A DNA stretch of 64,000 nucleotides from Streptomyces sp. NBS 14/10 (GTDB taxonomy: Bacteria; Actinomycetota; Actinomycetes; Streptomycetales; Streptomycetaceae): contig NZ_NCSM01000022.1 of assembly GCF_002224125.1 (NCBI RefSeq), positions 186,001-250,000 of the forward strand. Direction: 5' to 3'. A model generated the notes under the pieces. The model was given only the letters and a program-made list of their open reading frames with translations. It searched no databases and had not been told where the DNA came from. Of the stretch, positions 43,762-52,714 are shown one piece after another. The number at the start of each line of letters is the position of its first letter. Position 1 is the stretch's first letter. The position numbers and the translations under genes are program-made.

Positions 43762-44718
43762 TCATCGGCCCAGTGCTCGCCGCAGGACCGCGACCGTCTC
43801 GTCGCTCATCCGCCGCACCACCCCGGCGTACTCCACGGCCACCGCGCCGTGGAAGGTGCCCGGGAAGAGATGGAGTTCGGTGCGGACACCGGCGGCCAGC
43901 AGCGCGCGTGCGTAGTCGATGCCCTCGTCGCGCAGCGGGTCGAACTCCATCACCGCGACATAGGCGGGCGGCAGCCCCCGCAGCCCGGCCACGCCCGCCC
44001 TGGCGGGGGCCGCGTACGGCGACACATCCCCCGTACCGGGCACCCCGGCCCCCAGATACGCCTCCCAGCTCTGCCGGGCGAGTGCGCGGGTCCATACGGG
44101 CGTGTCGGTGAAGGCCCGCGCGCTGGGCGTGTCCAGCCGGTCGTCGAGCGCGGGGCTGAACAGGACCTGGAAGCGGATCCCGGGGCCGCCGCGGGCGTGG
44201 GCGAGCATCGTCAGGGCGGTGGCCATGCCCGCCCCGGAGCTGTCGCCGAGTACCGCGATCCGGTCGGCCGCCACCTCCAGCCCCGCATCGCCCTTCGCCA
44301 GCAGGCACAGCCCGGCGTAACAGTCCTCCAGACCGGCGGGGAAGGGGTGTTCGGGCGCCAGCCGGTAGTCCGGTGACACCACCACGGCGTCAAGATCACG
44401 GCACAGCCGCAGGTTGAAGGCGTGGTCCACGTCCGGCGAGCCCAGCATGAAGCCACCGCCGTGGACGCTGTAGACGGCGGGCAGCGGCCCGGCGGCGCCC
44501 AGCGGCCGGTACGTACGCAGCGCCACGTCCGGCGCACCCTCCCACCCGGGCGCCGCCGCCTGTCCGACCTCCACCCCGGTGCTGTCCACGGCCGCGAGCC
44601 GCCCGGCCACCTCCCGCGCCTGCGCGGCCCGCGCGGCGGCCAGGTCGGAGAGGTCGACCGGGGGGATCAGGGCGACGGCCGCGGCGAGTTCGGAGTCGAA
44701 CGGGTAGTCGTGGGCCAT
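43762..44718 (-). CDS. Alpha/beta hydrolase, HSL-type esterase
   Basis: Protein of 318 residues. The oxyanion-hole motif VHGGGFMLGSPD, nucleophile GDSSGAGMATAL near residue 165, Asp in VAVMEFDPLRDEGIDYA and His in FPGTFHGAVAV mark the hormone-sensitive-lipase family. No signal peptide, so it is a cytoplasmic esterase or lipase for small acyl esters. Convergent with the PucR gene, 10 bp apart; unknown operon partner. Confidence 0.92.
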   Translation of the reverse strand: MAHDYPFDSELAAAVALIPPVDLSDLAAARAAQAREVAGRLAAVDSTGVEVGQAAAPGWEGAPDVALRTYRPLGAAGPLPAVYSVHGGGFMLGSPDVDHAFNLRLCRDLDAVVVSPDYRLAPEHPFPAGLEDCYAGLCLLAKGDAGLEVAADRIAVLGDSSGAGMATALTMLAHARGGPGIRFQVLFSPALDDRLDTPSARAFTDTPVWTRALARQSWEAYLGAGVPGTGDVSPYAAPARAGVAGLRGLPPAYVAVMEFDPLRDEGIDYARALLAAGVRTELHLFPGTFHGAVAVEYAGVVRRMSDETVAVLRRALGR

Positions 44719-44905
44719 GTCTCACACCGTGCCACGGGGTGGCCGCGCGGGTCATCAGACAGGCGTCGGGACAACAGCCCCCGTCACCCGACTTCCGTGC
44801 GGCCCCATGAGCCACATCCGCCCCATGGGTTCAGGGGTTCGCGGCTGGTCGGCTGCCGAGGGAAATCACTCGGCGCCTGCCCCGTCGATCAGGCACCATG
44901 GCCCG

Positions 44906-46972
44906 GTGACCAGCAGCTCCCCGACGCATCCGGCTCCCCTGGAGCGCTTCCAGGCCGTGCTGTCCGACATCTCCGAGGGTACGGAGGGGTCCATCGACGA
45001 CCTGGTCGACGCCCTGACGCACCTCGACGCGACCGGCGACGCCGCCGACGCCACGGCGGCGCTGCGCATGCTCCGCGAGCGGCCGGGCGTCGTCCTGCGG
45101 CTGGACGGGCAGGTGCGGTGGTGGCAGTTGCGCGGGGAGTGGTCCAACTCCAGGCACCCGGGGGCGACGACTCCCCCCGCGCCGCCGGAGTACGACCGCC
45201 CCGTGGCGCTGGCGTTCGCCTGCCTGCACAGCGACGGGCGGGTCCGTGAGCGCGCGGTCCGCCGGATCGTGGACCGGCCGAGCCCCGAACTCATGCCCTT
45301 CCTCGTGCTGCGCACCGGCGACTGGGTCCGTCAGGTGCGCGACCGGGCCCGGGCGGGCCTGACTGACCTGCTGTCGCGGGACCCGGCGCGGTACGTCCCG
45401 GCCGCCGCGCCGACCGCGCTGCTCGCCGACCGCCGCCGGCGCGGCCACTTCGCCCGCCGACAGCTCCTCGCCGCGCTGCTGTCCGCCCCCGGAGCGGTCC
45501 TGTTGGACGGGCTGCTCGCCTCACCGCTGCGCGAACAGCGGCGGTTCGCTCTGGAGGTGGCGGGCGCGACGGACCGCCTCCCCCTCCGGGCGCTGGTCTC
45601 CCTGGCGGAGGGCGACACCGATGTGCGGATACGGGCGCGGGCGGCCGAGGCGGCCGCCCGCGAGGCGGTCTGGACCGACCGGGCCGATCTGCTGCGGCGG
45701 CTGGCCGCCGCGCGCCATCGCGAGGTGCGGGCCACCGCCCTGACCGGGCTGATCCGCACGGGACACCCGGACGAGGCCACGGCGGCGCTGGACGACCCGG
45801 CGGGCCTGGTCCGCGCCGTGGCGCGGGACGCCGCCCGCCGCACCGGCGCGGACCCGCTGGCCCACTACCGCGCGGCGGTCCGGGCCCCGCAGCCGCCGGT
45901 CGGGGCCGTCGACGGGCTCGCCGAGATCGGAAGCGCCGCCGACGCCCCTCTGTTCCTCCCTCTGCTCGACCACCCACAGGCCCCGATCCGCGCCCATGCG
46001 CTGCACGCGCTGCGGACCTTCGGCGCCGTACCGGTCGACCGTGTCATCCCCCTGCTGCGCGACCCCTCGGCCAAGGTGATCCGCCAAGCCGTCACCGCAC
46101 TGCGCCCGCACACCGCGAAGCTGCCGCCCGGCCTGGCCGCCGCGCTGCTCACCGACTCCCGTGCGGCCGTACGCCGCGCCGGCTACCGGTTGCTGTCCGA
46201 GCCCGACCCGGTGTCCCGGCTGCGTACGCTCCTGCCACTGGCCGCCGACCCCGACCCCAGGCTGTCCGCCCGCGTGGCCGCGGACATCACGGCCCTGGCC
46301 CGCGGTGTGCCGTCCCTCGACACCACGGACGAACAGCGCACGGATCTGCTCGCCCTGACCGATGCGGCCGGAACCGCTCTCCCCCACCGCACCCGCCAAC
46401 TGCTGTACGAGGGGCTTGACCCGACCTCGTGGACGGCGGAGCTGCTCAGGGCCCGGCACGGCCCGCACTCCGATACGGTCAACCCGCTCCTCGAGCTGCG
46501 GGCCACGTACACCTCCCAGGATCCCTGGGCCACGGCCGAGCTGATCCGGGACGTGCTGCGCACCGTCCTCGAACACGCCGCGGCCCCCGCCGGGGAGTGG
46601 CCGGCCGAGGACGAATGGCCGACCCTCCTCCCCGAGTGGTTCGTCCAGCGCTGCGCCCCCGAGCCCCCGCCCCCGCCGGAGCGGACGGATCCCGCCACCT
46701 GGCTGGCCCGGTGGCGGGGCCTGACGCAGCGTCAGCGACAGGCCGAGGCGATCTCCGCCGCCACCGCTGACTGGCGGCTCGCCGACTGGCTCGCCCTCTT
46801 CGAGCCCGAAGGGCTGGCCGACTCCCGCAGCTGGCGCTTCTGGGACGTCGGCACCACAACAACGACCTCCGGCTGGGTACGGGTGGGCGTGGACGGCCAT
46901 CCGTACGGTGGCCGGGGGGCGCTGTTGTGGCTCATCGAGGCCGCCGGGGGCTACGACATCGACCTGCCCTGA
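44906..46972 (+). CDS. HEAT-repeat protein
   Basis: Protein of 688 residues by the chosen start. Many helical repeats of 30-40 residues with the HEAT pattern: DTDVRIRARAAEAAAREA, HREVRATALTGLIRTGHPDEA, DPAGLVRAVARDAARRTG, HPQAPIRAHALHALRTFG, DPSAKVIRQAVTALRPH, DSRAAVRRAGYRLLSEPD, DPDPRLSARVAADI. The last about 90 residues (RQRQAEAISAATADWRLADWLALFEPEGLADSRSWRFWD) differ and may be a separate domain. Likely a scaffold for protein binding; no enzyme motif. I chose the GTG at 44906, where the repeat protein begins; the frame runs upstream to 44717 and earlier Mets are possible. Family partner unknown. Confidence 0.78.
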   Translation: MTSSSPTHPAPLERFQAVLSDISEGTEGSIDDLVDALTHLDATGDAADATAALRMLRERPGVVLRLDGQVRWWQLRGEWSNSRHPGATTPPAPPEYDRPVALAFACLHSDGRVRERAVRRIVDRPSPELMPFLVLRTGDWVRQVRDRARAGLTDLLSRDPARYVPAAAPTALLADRRRRGHFARRQLLAALLSAPGAVLLDGLLASPLREQRRFALEVAGATDRLPLRALVSLAEGDTDVRIRARAAEAAAREAVWTDRADLLRRLAAARHREVRATALTGLIRTGHPDEATAALDDPAGLVRAVARDAARRTGADPLAHYRAAVRAPQPPVGAVDGLAEIGSAADAPLFLPLLDHPQAPIRAHALHALRTFGAVPVDRVIPLLRDPSAKVIRQAVTALRPHTAKLPPGLAAALLTDSRAAVRRAGYRLLSEPDPVSRLRTLLPLAADPDPRLSARVAADITALARGVPSLDTTDEQRTDLLALTDAAGTALPHRTRQLLYEGLDPTSWTAELLRARHGPHSDTVNPLLELRATYTSQDPWATAELIRDVLRTVLEHAAAPAGEWPAEDEWPTLLPEWFVQRCAPEPPPPPERTDPATWLARWRGLTQRQRQAEAISAATADWRLADWLALFEPEGLADSRSWRFWDVGTTTTTSGWVRVGVDGHPYGGRGALLWLIEAAGGYDIDLP

Positions 46973-46984
46973 CGTGGGCGCCGG

Positions 46985-49033
46985 TCAGCTCACGTCGGTC
47001 ACCTTCCAGCGCTGGTTGGCGCCGGAGTTCGGCTGCCAGGTGGAGACGGTGGCCCCGTCCTGCGTGGACTGGCCGGAGACCTCCAGCAGCCTGCCGGTGG
47101 CGGCGTTGACGAGGGTCCAGGTGCCATCGCCGGTCGTCGACATGATCCACTGGGTGGCGTTGTCGCGGTCGCCCTGGTCGGGCTCCAGGACGGCGGCGCC
47201 GTTACGTACGGCGAGGCGCTTGCCGTCCGTCGGGTTGGTGAACACATACCGCTGCCGGTTGCCCTCGCCGCTGATCTGACGGAGCTGCCAGCGCTGGGTG
47301 GTGTCGGCCGCGTCGCCGCTCGCGGTCTTGATGACGAGGCCGGTGCCGCCCTCCGCGACGGTGAGCTCCTTGCCGCTCTGGGCCCCGGTCAGCCGGTAGG
47401 TGTGGCCCTCGCGCAGCAGCGCGGCGTCCTTCGCGGTGCCGGAGACCCCCTTGACGAGGAAGGAGGTCACCGACTGGGCCGGGACGGTGAAGGTGGCGCG
47501 CCGGTCGGTGACCCGGATCGGGCGGTGCCGCTCCAGCTTGCCGTCGGCGCTGGTCACAACGGGGGTGACGGTGGCGCCACGCGCGACGTCGGCGAACTTG
47601 GACAGGTCGATGGTGACCGTGCGCTCGGCGGTGGTGCTGTTGACGTGGACGACGGTGGCGCCGTTGCCCCGCTGGGAGACGGCGGCGGCGCTGGAGGTGT
47701 CGTCGACCTTCACCAGCCGGTCACCGGGCTTGATGTAGTGGGTGAAGTTCCGGGCGGTGTCGAACTTGGTGTTGGTGCGGATCGGGCAGGTCTTGAGGGT
47801 GTCCTTCGAGGTGCAGCTGAACGGGAGCTGGATGCTGCCCCAGTTGCCGCCCTTCGCGGACTCCCCGCCGGGCTTCATGTTGTCGTAGTCCTCGACCGGC
47901 TGCCAGAAGACCCAGGCCCGGGGCTCGAGTTCGCGCAGGTCGTCGACGATGTGCTGGGCCAGTCCGAGGCCGGGGCGCATGTCCTGGAAGTCCTGGCCGT
48001 CGCCCCAGTCGCCCTCGACCTCGCTCATCCACAGCGGCTTGTCGGCGGCCTTGGCCAGGTCGCGTACGGCGGTGCGGCCGCCGGTGCCGTAGGTGTGCAC
48101 ATTCATCTGGCCGACCAGGTCACGCACCTCCTTCGGGTACGTGTTCCAGTTCTGGGCGAAGATGTTCGGGTTCGTCTCGTCCATCGCCGAGATCTTCGCG
48201 CCGGTCCTGGCCTTCTTCAGGGCATCCGCCAACGCGGGGATGACCTTCTGCTGGAGCTCGGGGCCGATGTGGGCCCCTTCCTGACGGCCGCCGACCGGCT
48301 GGCCGTCGGCGCCCAGGCGGGTGCTCCAGTAGCCGGTGTTGGGCTCGTTGAACGGGTCGACGGTGTCGACCTTGATGTCGTGCGCCTTCTCCAGCCGCTT
48401 GGTGGCGCCCGCCAGGTAGGCGGCGAAGTCGTCGACGGAGTCGGTCTTGAGCTGGTCGGCGGTGGCGTTGAAGCCGCCGGAGACGTAACCGCTGGTGGTC
48501 ATGAACCACGGCGGGGAGTTGCTGAACGTCTCCCAGTGGTCGATATCGCCCTTGATCCGGTCCACCCACCAGCGCTGGCTGGCGTCGGCGTCGGGGTTCC
48601 AGTCGGCGGGGTCGTCGGCGCTCCACCAGTCGGTGTCCTCACGGGTGGTGCCCTCGGGCGCCTTCCACCAGCCCGGGACCGCCCCTCCGGCGCGGAGGTA
48701 GTCCTTGACGTCCGGGGCGTTGCCGCCGCCGATGTTGTAGCGGGCGATGTTCAGGGCCAGGCCGTCGTCGCCGAAGAGGAGCGAGGCCAGCTTCTGGCGT
48801 ATCTCCTCGGGGTAGCCGCCGGTGACATTGGCGAACCACACCAGGCTGGTCCCCCAGCCCTCGAACCTCTGCTGCTGGTAGGAGGGGTCGGGCCGGACGG
48901 TCACGGACCCGGCCTGCGTCTGCGTCTGGGCCTCCGCCTGCGAGGACGGCGCGCTGAGCAGAGCGGCGCCCGTGGCCAGGGCGGTGACGCCGACGGCCCC
49001 CAGGAGGCGTCTTGTGCGGGTACGGCGTTCCAT
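46985..49033 (-). CDS. Secreted GH30 beta-galactanase-like enzyme with CBM13 lectin domain
   Basis: Protein of 682 residues. Signal peptide at residues 1-33 (LLGAVGVTALATGAALLS). GH30 catalytic barrel from about residue 45: RFEGWGTSLVWFANVTGGYP, acid/base in DPFNEPNTGYW (Glu230) and nucleophile in LWMSEVEGDWG (Glu338). A beta-sandwich follows, then a ricin-type CBM13 from about residue 555 with QxW signatures (TTQRWQLRQIS, NATQWIMSTTGDG, GANQRWKVTDV). This layout matches endo-beta-1,6-galactanases of Streptomyces. ATG at 49033 with TTGGGAG upstream. Last gene of the importer-galactosidase operon. The substrate is probably a beta-1,6-galactan of plant arabinogalactan proteins. Confidence 0.9.
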   Translation of the reverse strand: MERRTRTRRLLGAVGVTALATGAALLSAPSSQAEAQTQTQAGSVTVRPDPSYQQQRFEGWGTSLVWFANVTGGYPEEIRQKLASLLFGDDGLALNIARYNIGGGNAPDVKDYLRAGGAVPGWWKAPEGTTREDTDWWSADDPADWNPDADASQRWWVDRIKGDIDHWETFSNSPPWFMTTSGYVSGGFNATADQLKTDSVDDFAAYLAGATKRLEKAHDIKVDTVDPFNEPNTGYWSTRLGADGQPVGGRQEGAHIGPELQQKVIPALADALKKARTGAKISAMDETNPNIFAQNWNTYPKEVRDLVGQMNVHTYGTGGRTAVRDLAKAADKPLWMSEVEGDWGDGQDFQDMRPGLGLAQHIVDDLRELEPRAWVFWQPVEDYDNMKPGGESAKGGNWGSIQLPFSCTSKDTLKTCPIRTNTKFDTARNFTHYIKPGDRLVKVDDTSSAAAVSQRGNGATVVHVNSTTAERTVTIDLSKFADVARGATVTPVVTSADGKLERHRPIRVTDRRATFTVPAQSVTSFLVKGVSGTAKDAALLREGHTYRLTGAQSGKELTVAEGGTGLVIKTASGDAADTTQRWQLRQISGEGNRQRYVFTNPTDGKRLAVRNGAAVLEPDQGDRDNATQWIMSTTGDGTWTLVNAATGRLLEVSGQSTQDGATVSTWQPNSGANQRWKVTDVS

Positions 49034-49108
49034 CGTTTGCTCCCAACTCGTTGGTGGTCGCTTCGGTGGGACGGCATGCCCAGCGGACATGCCCGTGTGG
49101 GGGGTGTG

Positions 49109-51187
49109 TCAGGTGGCGGGTTGCGCGGGCTGTCGCAGCACGGCGACTTCCCGCGGCCGCAGGGTGAGCGAGCCGTCGGCCGCCGTGGTGCCGCCGGTCA
49201 GCGGCTCCCCGGTGAGGGCGGGCAGGCTCACCTGCTCGTCGGTGCGGTTGACGAGGAAGAGGTAACGGGCGTCGGCGGTGCGGCGCACCGTCAGCTCGAC
49301 GCGCCCGCGCACCTCGGCGGGCAGTTCGCTGTGGACTCCGGCGCCCTCCAGCAGGCCCGGCAGCAGGCGGGCGAGCCCGTCGGGGCCCAGCCGGGTGGAG
49401 ACATACGCGGCCGAGCCCTGGCCCGCCGCGCGGTGGGTGATGGCGGGGCGGCCGGCGTAGGTGCCGGTGCGGTAGTGGGCGAGGGTGCGCACCTCGGGGT
49501 CGGTGACAGTGATCTGGTCGGTCCACAGGGTGCCGGTGGCCAGGGTTCCCGTACCGTCCAGACCGTCCAGTTCGACGGTGTCCTCGGCGAGCAGCGGGCC
49601 GAACTCCTCGATGCGGATGCCCAGCAGTTCGCGCAGGGCCCCGGGGTAGCCGCCCAGCCAGACGTGGTCGTTCTCGTCGACGACGCCGGAGAAGTACGTG
49701 GTGACCAGGTGGCCGCCCGTCTCGACGTACCGCGTGAGCTCCTTGGCCTGCGCCTGGGGCACCACATGCAGTACGGGAGCGATCAGCAGCCGGTACTCGT
49801 CGAGGTCGGCCCGGGTGGTGATGACATCGGCGCGGATGCCCAGCGCGAGCAGGGCGGAGTACCAGTCAAGGGCCTCCTGCCGGTAGTTGAGCCGGGAGCT
49901 GGGGTGGGAGTCCTGCTCGCTGGCCCACCACGAGTCCCAGTCGTATACGATCCCGACCCGCGCCCGCTCGCGCTCGGCCCCGGCGACCGGCGCCAGCGCC
50001 TGAAGGGTGGCGCCCAGCTCGGTCACCGCGCGGAAGACATCGCTGTCGGCCCCGGCGTGCGGCACCATCGCCGAGTGGTACTTCTCGGCCCCGGCCGCCG
50101 ACTGCCGCCACTGGAAGAAGCAGACCGCGTCGGCGCCGTGCGCGACGTGCAGCAGGGAGTCGCGCGCGAGGTCGCCCGGGCGCTTGGCCACGTTGATGGG
50201 CTGCCAGTTGACCGCGCTGGTGGAGTGCTCCATGAGGAACCACGGGCGCCCGCCCGCGATACCGCTGGTGAGGTTGGCGGAGAAGGACAGCTCGTCGCGG
50301 TCCTGGGGGCCGGGGAGGACGTAGTGGTCGTTGGAGACAAAGTCGATCTCGTCGGCCCAGTCGGGGTAGTTCATCCCCTTGGTCTCGCCCATCACCATGA
50401 AGTTGGTGGTCACGGGCACGCCCGGGGTGATCTCGCGCAGGACGTCCCGCTCCGCGCGCAGATACTCCTTCAGCGCGTCGGAGGAGAAGCGCTTGAAGTC
50501 GAGCTGCTGGGTGGGGTTGGGGTGGGACGCGGCCAGCCGGGGCGGCAGGATCTGCGCCCAGTCGCTGTAGCGCTGGGACCAGAAGGCGGTACCCCAGGCG
50601 TGGTTGAGCGCGTCCAGGGTCCCGTAGCGCGCCCGCAGCCAGTCGCGGAAGGCGCGGGCGGCGTCGTCGGAGTAGTCGTAGATGTTGTGGCAGCCCAGCT
50701 CGTTGGAGACATGCCAGGCCACCAGGGCGGGGTGGTCGGCGTAGCGCCGGGCCATCTCGGTCACCAGGCGCAGCGCGTGCTCGCGGAAGACCGGTGAGGT
50801 GGGGCGCCAGTGCTGGCGCGCCCCCGGCCACACCGTCTCACCGGAGGCGGTGACCGGCAGGATCTCCGGGTGCGCGGTGGTGAGCCAGGGCGGCGGGGAC
50901 GCGGTGGCGGTGGCCAGGTCGACCCCGATGCCGCCGGCGTGCAGAAGATCCATGACCTCGTCGAGCCATCCGAAGTCCCACTGGTCCGGGGCCGGCTGGA
51001 TGCGGGCCCAGGAGAAGATCGCCACGGAGACGGCATTGACGCCGGCCTGGCGCATCAGCCGGACGTCCTCCTCCCACACCTCGCGCGGCCACTGCTCGGG
51101 GTTGTAGTCGGCGCCGAAGACCAGGCGGGGGGAGGCGGGGTCACCGTCCGACCCGTGCGGCAGCCGGGAGAGGAGGGTGGAGATCAT
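49109..51187 (-). CDS. Beta-galactosidase, glycoside hydrolase family 42
   Basis: Protein of 692 residues with the GH42 layout: FGADYNPEQWPREVWEEDVRLM at the start, acid/base Glu163 in WHVSNELGCHN, nucleophile Glu320 in PWFLMEHSTSAVNW, then a trimerisation domain (GIVYDWDSWWA, LLIAPVLHVV) and a C-terminal sandwich. No signal peptide; it hydrolyses imported galacto-oligosaccharides inside the cell. ATG at 51187 with GGAAGGA upstream; an in-frame ATG eight codons earlier is possible. It lies 148 bp after the binding-protein gene, behind a hairpin, and 75 bp before the GH30 gene. Confidence 0.94.
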   Translation of the reverse strand: MISTLLSRLPHGSDGDPASPRLVFGADYNPEQWPREVWEEDVRLMRQAGVNAVSVAIFSWARIQPAPDQWDFGWLDEVMDLLHAGGIGVDLATATASPPPWLTTAHPEILPVTASGETVWPGARQHWRPTSPVFREHALRLVTEMARRYADHPALVAWHVSNELGCHNIYDYSDDAARAFRDWLRARYGTLDALNHAWGTAFWSQRYSDWAQILPPRLAASHPNPTQQLDFKRFSSDALKEYLRAERDVLREITPGVPVTTNFMVMGETKGMNYPDWADEIDFVSNDHYVLPGPQDRDELSFSANLTSGIAGGRPWFLMEHSTSAVNWQPINVAKRPGDLARDSLLHVAHGADAVCFFQWRQSAAGAEKYHSAMVPHAGADSDVFRAVTELGATLQALAPVAGAERERARVGIVYDWDSWWASEQDSHPSSRLNYRQEALDWYSALLALGIRADVITTRADLDEYRLLIAPVLHVVPQAQAKELTRYVETGGHLVTTYFSGVVDENDHVWLGGYPGALRELLGIRIEEFGPLLAEDTVELDGLDGTGTLATGTLWTDQITVTDPEVRTLAHYRTGTYAGRPAITHRAAGQGSAAYVSTRLGPDGLARLLPGLLEGAGVHSELPAEVRGRVELTVRRTADARYLFLVNRTDEQVSLPALTGEPLTGGTTAADGSLTLRPREVAVLRQPAQPAT

Positions 51188-51227
51188 GGTGGTCCTTCCG
51201 GTGTACCGCACGGGGCGGCGCGGCGTT

Positions 51228-51268
51228 GGTGCTGGTGGTGCCGGTGGAGCTGGTGGCGCCGGTGGCGC
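51228..51268. repeat. GGTGCTGGTGGTGCCGGTGG-type low-complexity stretch
   Basis: About 41 bases made of near-repeats of GGTGSYGGTGG between the GH42 start and the hairpin. On the transcript (minus strand) it reads as a C-rich, repetitive leader just upstream of the GH42 ribosome site. Confidence 0.6.
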
Positions 51269-51278
51269 TCAGGGCGTA

Positions 51279-51316
51279 CGGCAGCAGGGACCGCGGCGTC
51301 GCGTTCCCTGCTGCCG
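51279..51316 (-). terminator. Hairpin between binding-protein gene and GH42 gene
   Basis: A 12-bp stem (51279-51290 with 51305-51316; core GGCAGCAGGGA) with a 14-base loop, 19 bp after the SBP stop on the minus strand. It may partly terminate transcription or protect the 3' end of the importer mRNA, so that the binding protein is made in excess over the hydrolases. Confidence 0.65.
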
Positions 51317-51335
51317 CAAGGCCTGCCGTAAGGCC

Positions 51336-52682
51336 TTACTCGGAGACCGTGAAGCCCTGCTCCTTGCCGTACTTGACGGAGGCGTCCTGCCAGCCCTTCA
51401 GCCCCTTGACCAGCGGGGTGTTCGAGACATAGGACTTGCCGACGCTGTCGTTGAAGATCGAGTTGGCGTACACCTGGTAGGGCAGGTACGACCAGCCGCT
51501 GCCGACGTTCGCGGCCGACTCGGCGAAGATCTTGTTGGCCTTCTGCCCGCCGAAGTACGGGAACTCGGTGTTCTGGAACGCGTCGGACTGGAGGTCGGCC
51601 GTGGTCGCCGGGAAGGCGCCGCCCTTGAGCCGGGTCTGCACGCCCTTGCCGGCGTTCGCGTACTCGACGAAGGCGTAGGCGAGCTCCTTGTTCTTGCCCG
51701 CCGAGGGCAGGGCCAGCGAGCTGCCGCCGTTCTCCGCGGTGGTCTTGTCGCCCTTGGTCCACTGCGGCAGCGGGGCCACGCGCCAGTCGCCGGAGGCGTT
51801 CTTCACACCGGAGACGAAGTTGGCGGGCATCCAGGCGCCGGTGGTCAGGGTGGCGATGCTGCCGTCGCCAAGACCCTTGTACCAGTCGTCGGTCCAGCCG
51901 TTGACGGGCGCGAGAAGCTTCTCGTCAATGAGCTTCTGCCAGGTCTTGGTGTAGGTGGCGGCGCCCTTGTCGGAGAAGTTGATCTTCACCTTGGTGCCGT
52001 TGTCCTCGACCTTGTACGGGCGCGAACCGGCCTGCCACAGCAGGCTGGTGGTCATGCCCGCCTCGCCAATGTCGCTGGTGATGTAGACCTTCGGGTCGGC
52101 CTTGTGCAGCTTGCGCGCCGCGTCGACGTACTCGTCCCAGGTGGTGGGCACCGCGACCTTGTACTTGTCGAAGACCTTCTTGTTGTAGAACAGCGCCATC
52201 GGTCCGGAGTCCATGGGCAGGGCGTAGATCTTGTCGCCGGACTTCACCGAGTTCCACGGGCCGGGCGAGTAGGTCTTGGAGAGCTTGTCGGCGCCGAAGC
52301 CGGACAGATTGTCCAGCGACTTGGTCAGCGCGAACTGGCCGAGCGCGTAGTACTCGATCTGCGCGACGTCCGGGACGCCCTTCTTCGCCGCTATGGCGTT
52401 CTGCAGGGCGGTGTACTGGTCCTTGTTGGTGCCCGCGTTGACGAGGTTGACGTGGACCTTGGGGTGTTCCTTCTCGAAGTCCTTGACGACCTGCTTGAGC
52501 GTGGGCTCCCAGGCCCAGACGGTGATGGAGCCACCCTTCTTCAAGGCCGCCTGGATGTCCCCGGCGGACACCTTCTTGTCGCTGGAGCCGCCATCGTCGG
52601 AGCCGCCGCAGGCGGTCGCTCCCAGGGCGAGGGCGCAGACGAGGCCGATGCCGCCAAGCAGGCGGCGGGTCTTCTTGGGCAT
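51336..52682 (-). CDS. Sugar ABC transporter substrate-binding lipoprotein (CUT1)
   Basis: Protein of 448 residues. Lipobox GATAC near residue 25 after a signal (RRLLGGIGLVCALAL). The fold is that of extracellular solute-binding family 1: ITVWAWEPTLKQVVKDFEKEHPKVHVNLVN, MDSGPMALFYNKKVFDKYKVAVPTTWDEYVDAARKL, GWTDDWYKGLGDGSIATLTTGAW. It should bind a galacto-oligosaccharide in this locus. Third gene of the operon, after the two permeases, which is the reverse of the common SBP-first order. A hairpin follows. Confidence 0.94.
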   Translation of the reverse strand: MPKKTRRLLGGIGLVCALALGATACGGSDDGGSSDKKVSAGDIQAALKKGGSITVWAWEPTLKQVVKDFEKEHPKVHVNLVNAGTNKDQYTALQNAIAAKKGVPDVAQIEYYALGQFALTKSLDNLSGFGADKLSKTYSPGPWNSVKSGDKIYALPMDSGPMALFYNKKVFDKYKVAVPTTWDEYVDAARKLHKADPKVYITSDIGEAGMTTSLLWQAGSRPYKVEDNGTKVKINFSDKGAATYTKTWQKLIDEKLLAPVNGWTDDWYKGLGDGSIATLTTGAWMPANFVSGVKNASGDWRVAPLPQWTKGDKTTAENGGSSLALPSAGKNKELAYAFVEYANAGKGVQTRLKGGAFPATTADLQSDAFQNTEFPYFGGQKANKIFAESAANVGSGWSYLPYQVYANSIFNDSVGKSYVSNTPLVKGLKGWQDASVKYGKEQGFTVSE

Positions 52683-52714
52683 GGTGCTTCCACTTCTTCG
52701 TGGTGGGGTGAGGG

